This document shows positions 15,892 through 26,948 of a stretch of 64,000 bases of DNA, piece by piece (the first letter of the stretch is position 1; every line of letters starts with the position of its first letter). The translations under genes were made by a program, and so were the position numbers. Source of the stretch: an uncultured Phycicoccus sp. (GTDB lineage Bacteria; Actinomycetota; Actinomycetes; Actinomycetales; Dermatophilaceae); NCBI RefSeq assembly GCF_947495705.1, contig NZ_CANLZR010000001.1:372001-436000 (forward strand). Direction: 5' to 3'. The notes beneath the pieces are model-generated. The model saw nothing but the letters and a program-made list of their open reading frames with translations, was not told the origin of the DNA and did not search any database.

Positions 15892-18800
15892 ATGTACCTC
15901 AAGACGCTGACCCTCAAGGGGTTCAAGTCCTTCGCCTCGGCGACGACGATGCGCCTCGAGCCCGGCATCACGTGCGTCGTCGGCCCGAACGGCTCCGGCA
16001 AGTCCAACGTCGTCGACGCCCTCGCCTGGGTCATGGGCGAGCAGGGCGCCAAGAGCCTGCGCGGCGGGAAGATGGAGGACGTCATCTTCGCCGGCACCGC
16101 CGGGCGCCCCCCGCTGGGCCGCGCCGAGGTCAGCCTGACGATCGACAACACCGACGGCGCCCTGCCGATCGAGTACACCGAGGTGACGATCACCCGGACG
16201 ATGTTCCGCGGCGGCGGCTCCGAGTACGCCATCAACGGCACGTCATGCCGCCTCCTCGACGTCCAGGAGCTGCTCTCCGACACCGGCCTCGGCCGCGAGA
16301 TGCACGTCATCGTCGGCCAGGGTCAGCTCGACACCGTCCTGCGCGCGACCCCCGAGGAGCGCCGCGGCTTCATCGAGGAGGCCGCGGGCGTCCTGAAGCA
16401 CCGGCGCCGCAAGGAGCGGACGCTGCGCAAGCTGGAGCAGATGGAGGGCAACCTCACCCGCGTCCAGGACCTCACCGGCGAGATCCGCCGCCAGCTCGGC
16501 CCGCTCGGGCGCCAGGCCGAGACCGCGCGCCGGGCGGCCGTCGTCCAGGCCGACGCGCGCGACGCCCGCCTCCGCCTGCTCGCCGACGACCTCGTCCAGC
16601 TGACCGCCGTCGTCGAGCAGGAGGTCGCCGACGAGACCGCGCTCCTCGAGCGGCGCACCGCGGTCGAGGAGGCCCTCGGCGCGGTGCGGGGGCGCCTGGC
16701 CGAGGTCGAGCGCCGTGCCGCTGAGGCCGCGCCCGAGCTCACCCGGGCCCAGGAGCGCGTCGTGCGGTTGCAGAGCCTGCGGGACCGTCTCGAGTCCACC
16801 GCGTCGGTCGCCGCCGAGCGCGTCCGGCTGCTCTCTCAGGACGAGGAGCACGAGACGACGTCCGGGCGCGACCCCGACGAGCTGCGCGCCCAGGCGGCGC
16901 AGGCCCGCGAGGCCGAGGCGCTGCTCCAGGCCGAGGTCGCCGAGATCACCGAGGCGCTCCAGGAGGCCGTCGCCGCCCGCGAGGAGGCCGAGGCCGCGTT
17001 CGCCGCCGAGCAGCAGCGCCTCTCCCGGCACGCCCGGGCCGCCGCCGACCGCCGCGAGGGTCTCGCCAAGCTCGCCGGGCAGGTCGGGGCCCGCCGCAGC
17101 CGCATCGAGGCGGGAGAGGCCGAGATCGGCCGCCTCCAGACCCTCGTCACCGAGGCCCGCCAGCGCGCCACCGAGGCCGAGCGCGAGTTCGCCCGCCTCG
17201 AGGGCGGCATCGCCCACGAGGAGGAGGGCGAGGAGGGGCTCGACACCCGGTACGAGGGCGCCGCCGAGCGGCTCGCGGCCGTCGAGGCCGAGATCCAGGA
17301 CCTGCTCGCCGCCGAGCGCGAGGCCGAGCGCGACCGGTCCTCGGCCCAGGCGCGACTGGAGGCCCTCGAGATGAGCCTGCGCCGGCGGGACGGGGCCGCG
17401 ACGTTGCTGGAGGCCGCCGACGACGGCCACGGCATCATCGGCACCGTCGCGTCGCTGCTCCACGTGTCCGGCGGGCACGAGGCCGCCGTCGCCGCCGCCC
17501 TCGGCTGGGCGTCGGAGGCCCTCGCCGTGGGGTCCGCCGAGTCGGCCGCCGCCGCGTTCGCCTCCCTGCGCGACAACGACGCCGGGCGGGCCGCGCTGCT
17601 CGTCGGGCAGACCGCGGCGCCCAGCGACCCTGCCGGCTGGCCGGACCTCGAGGGTGAGGCGGTGTGGGCCCGCGACGTCGTCCAGGCCCCCGCCGAGGTC
17701 GCCCCCGCGGTCGAGCAGCTGCTCGAGCGCGTCGCGCTCGTCCCCACCGCGGCCCACGCCATCGCGCTCGCCTCACGCCATCGGGGCGTCACGGCCGTCA
17801 CCGACGGCGGCGACGTCTTCGGCCCCGGCTGGGCCCGGGGCGGCAGCAGCGCGGGCGAGAGCCTGCTCGAGGTGCAGGCCGCGGTCGAGGAGACCCGCGA
17901 GGTGCTCGCGGACGCCACGAGCCGGGTCGAGCGGTCCCGGTTCGCTCTCGCCGCGGCGCGTGAGCGGGAGCGCGAGGTCGCCGGCGACGTCGACGCCGCC
18001 CTCGAGGCCCTGCACGAGTCCGACGCCCGGATGGCCGCCGTCGCCGAGCGGCTCGGCACCCTCGGGGCCTCGGTGCGGACGGCCTCCGCCGAGGCCGAGC
18101 GTGCCGAGCGGGCCATCGCCAACGCCCGCGAGACCGTCGAGGCCGCCCGGGTCGAGCTCGACGCCCTCAGCACCCGCCTCGCCGAGGCCGAGCAGGAGCC
18201 GCTCGAGGACGACGCGGACCCCTCCACCGACGAGCGCGACCGGCTCGAGCTCGAGGCGAGCCGTGCCCGGACCGCCGAGACCGAGGTCCGCCTCGCCCTG
18301 CGCACCAAGGAGGAGCGGGCCCGGGCGCTCAAGGGCCGTGCCGACTCGCTCGAGGGGGCCGCGCGCAACGAGATCGCCGCCCGCGAGAAGCTGCGCGAAC
18401 GCCGCGAGAAGCGCCGCCGCGAGGCCGAGGTCGCCGCCGCCGTCCACGAGGCCGCCGGGTACGCGGGGCACCGGGTCGCCCGGGCGTTCTCCCGGGCCGC
18501 GGCCGTGCGCGACGCCGCGGAGGCCGAGCGTGCCGAGCGCGACCGCGCCGCCAGCGGGCTGCGTGCCGAGCTGGTGCAGGCCCAGGACGAGATGCGCGAC
18601 CTCACCGACGCGGCGCACCGTGACGAGATGGCCCGGGCCCGGCAGCTCGCGCGCATCGAGCAGCTCCAGGCCAAGGCCGTCGAGGAGCTCGGCGTCGACC
18701 CCGAGGTGCTCGTCGAGGAGTTCGGGCCGCACCAGCCCGTCCCGCACGTCCCCGGCCCCGACGACGACCCGGGCCACCTCCCCGAGCCCGCCGCCTACGT

Positions 18801-19464
18801 CCGTGACGAGCAGGAGAAGCGGCTGCGCAAGGCCGAGCGGGCGCTCGCGCAGCTCGGCCGGGTCAACCCGCTCGCGCTCGAGGAGTACGCCGCGCTCGAG
18901 GAGCGGCACACCTTCCTCACCACCCAGCTCGAGGACCTCAAGCGCTCCAAGCGCGACCTGCTCGACATCGTCAAGGAGGTCGACGAGCGCGTCGAGCAGG
19001 TGTTCACCGAGGCGTACCACGACACCAAGGAGCAGTTCGAGCGCGTCTTCGAGCGGCTGTTCCCCGGCGGGGAGGGCCGGCTCGTCCTCACCGACCCCGA
19101 CGACATGCTCGCGACGGGCATCGAGGTCGAGGCGCGGCCGCCCGGCAAGAAGGTCAAGCGGCTCTCGCTGCTCTCCGGCGGGGAGCGCTCGCTCGTCGCC
19201 GTCGCGCTGCTCGTCGCGATCTTCAAGGCCCGGCCGAGCCCGTTCTACATCATGGACGAGGTCGAGGCCGCGCTCGACGACACCAACCTCGGCCGGCTCA
19301 TCACGCTCTTCGAGGAGCTGCGCGACTCGAGCCAGCTCATCGTCATCACGCACCAGAAGCGGACGATGGAGGTCGCCGACGCGCTGTACGGCGTCTCGAT
19401 GCGCGGCGACGGCGTGACGACGGTCGTCAGCCAGCGCATCCGCGACGTGGCCGCCACCGCCTGA
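15892..19464 (+). CDS. smc: chromosome segregation protein SMC
   Basis: Core ATPase of the SMC-ScpAB condensin that compacts and segregates the chromosome. The 1190-residue protein has the N-terminal Walker A GPNGSGKSN (residues 31-39), a long coiled coil to about residue 480, a hinge (about 500-670), a second coiled coil, and the C-terminal ABC half with signature LSGGERSLVAVALL (about residue 1093) and Walker B FYIMDEVEAALDD (about 1118). Length is normal. The ATG start gives the canonical MYLKTLTLKGFKSFA. scpA/scpB are not in the window. It ends 6 bases from the convergent epimerase gene. Confidence 0.97.
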   Translation: MYLKTLTLKGFKSFASATTMRLEPGITCVVGPNGSGKSNVVDALAWVMGEQGAKSLRGGKMEDVIFAGTAGRPPLGRAEVSLTIDNTDGALPIEYTEVTITRTMFRGGGSEYAINGTSCRLLDVQELLSDTGLGREMHVIVGQGQLDTVLRATPEERRGFIEEAAGVLKHRRRKERTLRKLEQMEGNLTRVQDLTGEIRRQLGPLGRQAETARRAAVVQADARDARLRLLADDLVQLTAVVEQEVADETALLERRTAVEEALGAVRGRLAEVERRAAEAAPELTRAQERVVRLQSLRDRLESTASVAAERVRLLSQDEEHETTSGRDPDELRAQAAQAREAEALLQAEVAEITEALQEAVAAREEAEAAFAAEQQRLSRHARAAADRREGLAKLAGQVGARRSRIEAGEAEIGRLQTLVTEARQRATEAEREFARLEGGIAHEEEGEEGLDTRYEGAAERLAAVEAEIQDLLAAEREAERDRSSAQARLEALEMSLRRRDGAATLLEAADDGHGIIGTVASLLHVSGGHEAAVAAALGWASEALAVGSAESAAAAFASLRDNDAGRAALLVGQTAAPSDPAGWPDLEGEAVWARDVVQAPAEVAPAVEQLLERVALVPTAAHAIALASRHRGVTAVTDGGDVFGPGWARGGSSAGESLLEVQAAVEETREVLADATSRVERSRFALAAAREREREVAGDVDAALEALHESDARMAAVAERLGTLGASVRTASAEAERAERAIANARETVEAARVELDALSTRLAEAEQEPLEDDADPSTDERDRLELEASRARTAETEVRLALRTKEERARALKGRADSLEGAARNEIAAREKLRERREKRRREAEVAAAVHEAAGYAGHRVARAFSRAAAVRDAAEAERAERDRAASGLRAELVQAQDEMRDLTDAAHRDEMARARQLARIEQLQAKAVEELGVDPEVLVEEFGPHQPVPHVPGPDDDPGHLPEPAAYVRDEQEKRLRKAERALAQLGRVNPLALEEYAALEERHTFLTTQLEDLKRSKRDLLDIVKEVDERVEQVFTEAYHDTKEQFERVFERLFPGGEGRLVLTDPDDMLATGIEVEARPPGKKVKRLSLLSGGERSLVAVALLVAIFKARPSPFYIMDEVEAALDDTNLGRLITLFEELRDSSQLIVITHQKRTMEVADALYGVSMRGDGVTTVVSQRIRDVAATA

Positions 19465-19470
19465 GACACC

Positions 19471-20469
19471 TCACCGGGTGGCGTGCCACGCCGCGAGGAC
19501 CTCGCGCTCCTCGTCGTCCGTGAGGCCGGCCGCGCGGGGCTGGCCCTCGGGCCGGTGCTCCTCCCAGGCGAGGGTGTCGCGCAGCGTGTCGAGCAGCGGC
19601 CGGGTCGTCAGCCCCAGGGCCCGGGCGGCGGCGCCCCGGCGCGCCGCGAACCCGGCGTAGTCCGGGAACGGCAGCCACAGGGGGAGCGAACGCGGGCCCA
19701 TCCACGCCGCCACCTCCTGCTCGGTGAGCCAGTCGGGCGCAGCGGCGACCTGTCGGGCGGACGACCCGGAGGCCTCCCCTGCGGCGGCGAGCACCTCGCC
19801 GAGCGTCGTCCGGGGCCCGACGGCGTCGACGACGCCGGGCGTGCCCGTCTCCGCGCAGCGCACGAGCCACGCGGCGAGGTCCCGCACGTCGATGAGCTGG
19901 GCCGGTGCCTCGAGGTCGTCCGGCACGAGCACTTCCTGGGGGACGGCCGGGTGGGCCAGCCGCCACGGCCAGTACCCGGTGCGACCCGACCAGTCGCCCG
20001 GGCCACCGATGAGCCCCGCCCGTGCGACCAGGGAGCGGTCGGGTCCGAACCCGCCGAGGACGCGTCGCTCGCAGGCGACCTTCTGCGCGCCGTAGTCGTC
20101 GGGGGAGTCGCCACCCTCCTCGAGCGGCGCGAGCAGGGGAGTTGACTCGTCGGCGTCGGGGACCGAGTGGTCGGCGTAGACGTTGCCCGTCGAGACGAAC
20201 ACGGCGTGCCGCACCCGACCGGAGAGCGCCTCGACGGCCCGGCGGACCTGGCCGGGGTCGCGGGCGACGTCGACGACCGCGTCCCACTCCTCGTGCTCGA
20301 CCCCGCCGAGCCCCGCGACGGAGCGGTCGTGCCGGACGAGAGTGGCACCCGGAGGGACCTCGCCGGAGGACCCGCGGGCCACGCAGGTGACGACGTGGCC
20401 GCTGCCGAGCGCCGCGCGCGCCACCTCCCGGCCCAGGAAGGCGGTCCCACCGAGGACGAGGAGTCTCAT
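19471..20469 (-). CDS. NAD-dependent epimerase/dehydratase family protein
   Basis: Extended short-chain dehydrogenase of 332 residues. The N-terminal dinucleotide-binding motif is VLGGTAFLG (residues 4-12) and the catalytic YxxxK is in DDYGAQKVACE (about residues 128-138). The rest matches nucleoside-sugar-epimerase-like oxidoreductases, but substrate cannot be inferred. The ATG is chosen because the Rossmann fold begins directly after it. It sits between smc and the signal peptidase, and its upstream region contains the perfect 46-bp palindrome. Confidence 0.8.
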   Translation of the reverse strand: MRLLVLGGTAFLGREVARAALGSGHVVTCVARGSSGEVPPGATLVRHDRSVAGLGGVEHEEWDAVVDVARDPGQVRRAVEALSGRVRHAVFVSTGNVYADHSVPDADESTPLLAPLEEGGDSPDDYGAQKVACERRVLGGFGPDRSLVARAGLIGGPGDWSGRTGYWPWRLAHPAVPQEVLVPDDLEAPAQLIDVRDLAAWLVRCAETGTPGVVDAVGPRTTLGEVLAAAGEASGSSARQVAAAPDWLTEQEVAAWMGPRSLPLWLPFPDYAGFAARRGAAARALGLTTRPLLDTLRDTLAWEEHRPEGQPRAAGLTDDEEREVLAAWHATR

Positions 20470-20502
20470 CCGCCCAGCCGACCACGCGCGCCTGCGCACC
20501 GC

Positions 20503-20548
20503 AACGTGTGTGAACACGCCGGGGATCCCCGGCGTGTTCACACACGTT
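20503..20548. repeat. perfect 46-bp palindrome
   Basis: Two exact 23-bp arms with the centre between 20525 and 20526 and no loop; the middle is CCGGGGATCCCCGG and the arms contain GTGTGTGAACACG. It lies between the signal peptidase stop and the epimerase start, both on the minus strand. As RNA it would form a 20+ bp hairpin without a T-run. It could be a factor-independent or processing hairpin, a binding site for a dimeric protein, or a dispersed repeat. Confidence 0.9.
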
Positions 20549-20561
20549 CGGGGGAGGGGCG

Positions 20562-21269
20562 TCAGTTCGCGAGGCCGCCGGCCTCGGAGGGCGGCCAGAA
20601 GCGCAGCACCACCGGCCCGACGACGCGGTCGGTCGACACGAGGCGGGCGCACTCCTGCCCCTGCGTGGCGCCGCGGCATCCGATGACCGAGTCCGCGGAC
20701 TGCGACCGGTGGTCGCCGAGGACGAGCAAGGTGCCGGCGGGCACCCGGATCTCGGGGAAGCACCGCGTCGAGCGCGGCGTGCTCGAGCAGTCGAGCGTCC
20801 CGGGCTGGAACGGCAGGTCCTCGTAGACGTAGGGCTCGTCGAGCGGCCGGTCGTCGACGGTCACCCGGCCGTCGGTGCTGCAGCACGCGACCCGCTCGTC
20901 GGGGAGCCCGATGATGCGCTTGACCGTGTACGAGGTGTTGCTCGGGCCGATCCCGGTGAGGTCGCCGACGCTGCGCATCCCCCGCTCGAGCAGGTTGTCG
21001 GCCGGCTGGAGCCGGCGCTCCTGCCAGGAGGCGCCGTGCCCGAAGACGACGACATCGCCCCGGTCCCAGGTGTCGTCGAGGCGGTTGACGAGGATGCGGT
21101 CGCCGACCTGCAGGGTGTCCTCCATCGACTGGGAGGGCACCCCGAACGGCTTGACGAGGAACGCCTGGACCAGAGCCACCGCGACGACGGCGACGAGGAC
21201 CTCCGTGAACCACGGCAGACGGCGTCGACGACGGGTGGGCTGGTCCGACACGGCACCGGCATCGGTCAC
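20562..21269 (-). CDS. lepB: signal peptidase I (S26A), first copy
   Basis: Membrane-bound serine/lysine protease that removes signal peptides at the outer face of the membrane; 235 residues. One N-terminal membrane helix (WFTEVLVAVVAVALVQAFLV) is followed by box B with the catalytic serine VPSQSMEDTLQVGD and box D with the catalytic lysine YTVKRIIGLPDE, then the GDHRSQSADS box. A central insertion contains several cysteines (CCSTDG, LDCSS, RCFPE, GCRG, QECA). GTG 21269 is chosen because TAGGGT lies 7 nt upstream; a longer start at 21344 would have an Arg-rich, non-homologous N-terminus. Confidence 0.9.
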   Translation of the reverse strand: MTDAGAVSDQPTRRRRRLPWFTEVLVAVVAVALVQAFLVKPFGVPSQSMEDTLQVGDRILVNRLDDTWDRGDVVVFGHGASWQERRLQPADNLLERGMRSVGDLTGIGPSNTSYTVKRIIGLPDERVACCSTDGRVTVDDRPLDEPYVYEDLPFQPGTLDCSSTPRSTRCFPEIRVPAGTLLVLGDHRSQSADSVIGCRGATQGQECARLVSTDRVVGPVVLRFWPPSEAGGLAN

Positions 21270-21276
21270 GCGCGTC

Positions 21277-21282
21277 ACCCTA
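21277..21282 (-). promoter_or_regulatory. -10 box (TAGGGT) of the signal peptidase gene at 20562
   Basis: On the minus strand TAGGGT is followed by 7 nt and GTG 21269; leaderless arrangement. Confidence 0.5.
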
Positions 21283-21428
21283 ATGCCGCACCCCGCCCGT
21301 CGCGATGCGACGCCCACCGCCGGCGGGGCGGGGCGGACCGGCACCTCCCGGGGCGTCGGGCCCCGCCGGTGCGGGGCCCGGGCGCTGTGGTCGAATGAGG
21401 GCTCCGCCGACGACGAAGGAGCCGCCCG

Positions 21429-23381
21429 GTGAGATCCGGCATCGACACCTCAGCCCTGGACCCCAGCGTCCGCCCGCAGGACGACCTGTTCGCCGCCGTC
21501 AACGGCGGGTGGCTGGCGCGCACCGAGATCCCCGACGACCGGGGCCGGTACGGCACCTTCGACGCCCTGCGCGAGACCGCCGAGGAGCACGTCCGCACGA
21601 TCATCGAGGAGGTGGCGGCCGGCTCGCCCGCACCGGGCACCGTCGCGGCCAAGGTCGGCGACCTGTACTCGAGCTTCATGGACGAGGAGGCCGTCGAGCG
21701 GCTCGGCGCGGCTCCCGTGCTGGCAGACCTCGAGCGGGTCGCCGCGGTGCGCGACGCCGCCGGGGTCGCCCGGCTGCTCGGCGAGCTGGCCCGTGAGGGC
21801 GTCGACGGGTTCGTCGTGCCGTTCGTCAACAACGACGACCGCGACCCCGACCGCTACGTCGTCTACCTCCAGCAGTCCGGTCTCGGGCTGCCCGACGAGT
21901 CCTACTACCGCGAACCCCAGCACGAGGCCAAGCGCGCGGCCTACACGGGCCACGTCGCCCGGATGCTCGAGCTCGTCGGCTGGCCCGGGGCCGACGCGGC
22001 CGCCGAGCGGGTCATGGCCCTCGAGACGCGCATCGCCGCGGGGCACTGGGACAAGGTGACCAACCGGGACCCGGTGAAGACCTACACCCTCCTCGACCGC
22101 CCCGGGCTCGAGCAGCTGGCTCCCGGCGTCGACTGGGCGGCCTTCCTCGAGGGGATGCAGGCCCCCGCCCGCACCCTCGACCAGGTGGTCGTGCGCCAGC
22201 CCGACCACCTGCGGTCCATCTCGGCCGCGCTCGCCGAGGTGCCGGCCCCGACGTGGCGCGACTGGCTGGCCTGGCACCTCGTCCACGCCCACGCCCCGTA
22301 CCTCTCCGCGGCCTTCGTCGCCGAGAACTTCGACTTCTACGGCCGCACGCTCTCGGGCGTCCCGAAGAACCGCGAGCGGTGGAAGCGCGGCGTCGGCCTC
22401 GTCGAGGGCGCGCTCGGGGAGGCCGTCGGGCAGCTCTACGTCGAGCGGCACTTCCCGCCGCGAGCGAAGGAGCGGATGGTCGAGCTCGTCGACAACCTCG
22501 TCGAGGCGTTCCGGCAGAGCCTGTCCGCGGTCCCGTGGATGGGCGCGGCGACCCGGGCCGAGGCCCTGACCAAGCTCGGCGCGTTCACCCCGAAGATCGG
22601 TTACCCCGACACCTGGCGCGACTACTCCTCCCTCACCGTCGACGCCGGGGACCTCCTCGGCAACGTCAAGCGCGCGACGGCCTTCGAGGTTGACCGTGAC
22701 CTCGCGAAGCTCGGCGGCCCGGTCGACCGCGGCGAGTGGTTCATGACGCCGCAGACGGTCAACGCCTACTACAACCCCGGCCTCAACGAGATCGTCTTCC
22801 CCGCCGCCATCCTCCAGCCGCCGTTCTTCGACGTCGACGCCGACGACGCGGTCAACTACGGCGGCATCGGCGCCGTCATCGGCCACGAGATCGGGCACGG
22901 CTTCGACGACCAGGGGTCGCAGTTCGACGGCCGGGGCGAGCTGCGCAACTGGTGGACCGACAGCGACCGGGCCGCCTTCCAGCAGCTGGCCGACGCCCTC
23001 GTCGCGCAGTTCGGCGAGCTCGAGACCCGGGACGCACCCGGGCACAAGGTCAACGGCGCCCTGACGGTCGGCGAGAACATCGGCGACCTCGGTGGGCTCA
23101 CGATCGGGTACTCCGCCTACCGCATCTCGCTCGGCGACGACCCCGCTCCCGAGCTCGACGGCTACACCGGCCCGCAGCGGTTCTTCCTCGGCTGGGCCCA
23201 GGTGTGGCGCGGCATGTCCCGGCGCGAGGAGGCCGAGCGGCTGCTCGCCATCGACCCGCACAGCCCCATGGACCTGCGGGCCAACGCCGCGCGCAACCTC
23301 ACCGAGTTCCACGAGGCGTTCGACGTCCGGGAGGGCGACGGCATGTGGCTCAGCCCCCAGGAACGCGTCCGCATCTTCTGA
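21429..23381 (+). CDS. M13 family zinc metallopeptidase (neprilysin/PepO-like)
   Basis: A 650-residue oligopeptidase of the M13 family. Zinc site: GHEIGHGFDDQGSQFD with HExxH at residues 486-490 and the third ligand in GENIGDLGGL (Glu549). NAYYNPGLNEIVFPA is the conserved substrate-binding block. No signal peptide or membrane helix is visible, so the enzyme is probably cytoplasmic, as bacterial PepO often is. The GTG start has AAGGAG 7 bases upstream (21416-21421). A GC-rich hairpin follows the gene. Confidence 0.93.
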   Translation: MRSGIDTSALDPSVRPQDDLFAAVNGGWLARTEIPDDRGRYGTFDALRETAEEHVRTIIEEVAAGSPAPGTVAAKVGDLYSSFMDEEAVERLGAAPVLADLERVAAVRDAAGVARLLGELAREGVDGFVVPFVNNDDRDPDRYVVYLQQSGLGLPDESYYREPQHEAKRAAYTGHVARMLELVGWPGADAAAERVMALETRIAAGHWDKVTNRDPVKTYTLLDRPGLEQLAPGVDWAAFLEGMQAPARTLDQVVVRQPDHLRSISAALAEVPAPTWRDWLAWHLVHAHAPYLSAAFVAENFDFYGRTLSGVPKNRERWKRGVGLVEGALGEAVGQLYVERHFPPRAKERMVELVDNLVEAFRQSLSAVPWMGAATRAEALTKLGAFTPKIGYPDTWRDYSSLTVDAGDLLGNVKRATAFEVDRDLAKLGGPVDRGEWFMTPQTVNAYYNPGLNEIVFPAAILQPPFFDVDADDAVNYGGIGAVIGHEIGHGFDDQGSQFDGRGELRNWWTDSDRAAFQQLADALVAQFGELETRDAPGHKVNGALTVGENIGDLGGLTIGYSAYRISLGDDPAPELDGYTGPQRFFLGWAQVWRGMSRREEAERLLAIDPHSPMDLRANAARNLTEFHEAFDVREGDGMWLSPQERVRIF

Positions 23382-23394
23382 GGCGTCCCCGACG

Positions 23395-23429
23395 CGCGCC
23401 GGCGCCCCGCCCGCGGGGCCGGCGGCGCG
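23395..23429 (+). terminator. GC-rich hairpin after the M13 peptidase gene
   Basis: Inner stem 23404-23409/23414-23419 (6 bp, 4-nt loop) and outer stem 23395-23400/23424-23429 (6 bp), followed by CGGGTTTGGG. It lies 14 bases after the stop and just before the ftsY -35 box. Confidence 0.4.
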
Positions 23430-23435
23430 GCGGGT

Positions 23436-23464
23436 TTGGGCGCTGCCGCGCACCTTGACAGGAT
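23436..23464 (+). promoter_or_regulatory. ftsY promoter
   Basis: TTGGGC (23436-23441), 17-bp spacer, CAGGAT (23459-23464), then 6 nt and GTG 23471. The -35 is identical to that of the DUF177-rpmF promoter; the start spacing suggests a leaderless mRNA. Confidence 0.6.
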
Positions 23465-23470
23465 GACCCG

Positions 23471-24661
23471 GTGATCGATTCCTTGTGGGTCTACGTGGGC
23501 ATCGCCCTCCTGCTTCTCGTCGTCGTGGGCGGGGTGGTCCTGGGGCTGCTCCGCGGCCGCAGCGCCCCGCCCGAGGAGGAGGTCGAGGCGCCGCTGGTGC
23601 CGGGGAGCCCCGGCCCGAGCGACGCCGACCTCGCCCCCGACGGTGCGATCGGCACCATTGAGCACCCGGGCGAGGTCGTCGAGGAGGAGCCCGAGGCGGT
23701 CCCCGCCCCCGCGCCCGCCCCGGCTGTCGAGACCCCGCAGGCCCCGGCCGGGCGGCTGCGCCGGCTCCGGGCCCGGCTCGCGCGGTCCAACTCGGCGCTC
23801 GGCAAGGGCCTGCTCGCGCTGCTCGCGGGCGGCGCGCTCGACGAGGCCGCCTGGGAGGAGGTCGAGGACACCCTCCTCGCCGCCGACCTCGGGGTCGCGG
23901 CGAGCACCGAGCTGGTCGCGGCGCTGCGGACCCGGGTCGCCGTCGAGGGCGCGACCGACGAGGCCTCCGTGCGCCGGATGCTCCGCGAGGAGCTGCTCGC
24001 CCTCGTCGACCCGTCGATGGACCGGACGCTGGCCGACGACCGGGTCGAGGGCCGGCCGGCCTGCATCCTCGTCGTCGGGGTCAACGGCACCGGCAAGACG
24101 ACGACCGTCGGCAAGCTCGCGCGGGTCCTCGTCGCCCAGGACAAGGACGTCGTCCTCGGCGCGGCCGACACCTTCCGGGCCGCGGCCGCCGACCAGCTCG
24201 AGACCTGGGGCGGGCGCGTCGGGGTGCCGACGATCCGCTCCGAGCGCGACGGCGCCGACCCCGCAGCCGTCGCGTTCGACGCGGTCAAGGCGGCGGCCGA
24301 GATGGAGGCAGACGTCGTCGTCATCGACACGGCAGGCCGCCTGCAGAACAAGGTCGGGCTCATGGACGAGCTCGGCAAGGTCAAGCGGGTCATCGAGAAG
24401 CAGAGCCCGGTCGACGAGGTGCTGCTCGTCCTCGACGCGACGACCGGTCAGAACGGCATGCGGCAGGCCGAGGTGTTCGCCGAGGTCGTCGGGATCACCG
24501 GCATCGTGCTGACCAAGCTCGACGGCACGGCCAAGGGCGGCATCGTCGTCGCGGTCCAGCGGGGGCTCGGCGTGCCGGTCAAGCTCGTCGGCCTGGGGGA
24601 GGGGCCGGACGACCTCGCGCCGTTCGACCCCGAGGCCTTCGTCGACGCCATCCTCGACTGA
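23471..24661 (+). CDS. ftsY: signal recognition particle receptor FtsY
   Basis: SRP receptor GTPase that docks Ffh-ribosome complexes at the membrane. The 396-residue protein has an N-terminal membrane helix (LWVYVGIALLLLVVVGGVVL), an acidic Pro/Glu-rich linker (about residues 35-95), then the N domain and G domain with G1 GVNGTGKTTTVGK (about residue 202), DTFRAAAADQL, DTAGRLQNK and TKLDGTAKGG. The N-terminal membrane anchor is typical of Actinobacteria. GTG start supported by the promoter spacing. Confidence 0.96.
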   Translation: MIDSLWVYVGIALLLLVVVGGVVLGLLRGRSAPPEEEVEAPLVPGSPGPSDADLAPDGAIGTIEHPGEVVEEEPEAVPAPAPAPAVETPQAPAGRLRRLRARLARSNSALGKGLLALLAGGALDEAAWEEVEDTLLAADLGVAASTELVAALRTRVAVEGATDEASVRRMLREELLALVDPSMDRTLADDRVEGRPACILVVGVNGTGKTTTVGKLARVLVAQDKDVVLGAADTFRAAAADQLETWGGRVGVPTIRSERDGADPAAVAFDAVKAAAEMEADVVVIDTAGRLQNKVGLMDELGKVKRVIEKQSPVDEVLLVLDATTGQNGMRQAEVFAEVVGITGIVLTKLDGTAKGGIVVAVQRGLGVPVKLVGLGEGPDDLAPFDPEAFVDAILD

Positions 24662-24685
24662 CCCGCCGCGGCGGCGCGCCGGCCT

Positions 24686-25063
24686 CTAGGTCGAGCAGGC
24701 GGGGGTGCCCCCCGGCAGCCGGTGCCGGTTGCGGGCGACCCAGCGGTAGACGAGCCCGGCCACCTGCCGGACCCCTGGGACGAGCAGCACCGCCCCGGCG
24801 GGGCGCGCCCAGGCCCGGCACGCGAGGAGGCACCGGGCGACGGCGTCCTGGGCGGTGGCCACCGAGCCGTCGGCGGCCACCCAGCGCAGCGCCTCGGAGC
24901 ACTGCCCCGGGGTGAGCCCGTAGGCGTCGAGGTCCAGCCGCTGCCAGGGCTCCACCGCGAAGTCCGACGGCGCGCCGCGCAGCCGGTCGGTGACGAGCCG
25001 GGCCGCCGAGGTGCAGACGCCACAGTCCCCGTCGAAGACGAGGACGGGCCGGGGAGCGGGCAT
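24686..25063 (-). CDS. DCC family thiol-disulfide oxidoreductase-like protein (DUF393)
   Basis: A 125-residue protein with the family's defining N-terminal motif VFDGDCGVCTSAARLV; Cys14 and Cys17 form the DxxCxxC pair. LRWVAADGS, VARCL and a C-terminal YRWVARNRHRL(P)GG segment complete the DUF393 pattern. The family is named as putative thiol-disulfide oxidoreductases, but enzyme activity is not established. It is a single gene convergent with ftsY, with a leaderless CACGAT promoter. Confidence 0.85.
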   Translation of the reverse strand: MPAPRPVLVFDGDCGVCTSAARLVTDRLRGAPSDFAVEPWQRLDLDAYGLTPGQCSEALRWVAADGSVATAQDAVARCLLACRAWARPAGAVLLVPGVRQVAGLVYRWVARNRHRLPGGTPACST

Positions 25064-25069
25064 GCGCCC

Positions 25070-25075
25070 ATCGTG
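25070..25075 (-). promoter_or_regulatory. -10 box (CACGAT) of the DCC protein gene
   Basis: Minus-strand CACGAT, 6 nt before the ATG at 25063; leaderless arrangement. Confidence 0.45.
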
Positions 25076-25117
25076 TCACGGACGCCTGGTCTCACGCTTT
25101 GGGACAGCCGGTGCCAT

Positions 25118-26946
<1,829 letters not shown>

Positions 26947-26948
26947 GC

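Noticed and set aside
17773-19353. Long minus-strand frame opposite smc
   Set aside because: Leu/Gly-rich antisense shadow of the SMC coiled coil.
21270-21344. Longer start for the signal peptidase at 20562
   Set aside because: The extra residues are Arg/Pro-rich and overlap the TAGGGT -10 box; GTG 21269 fits a leaderless start.
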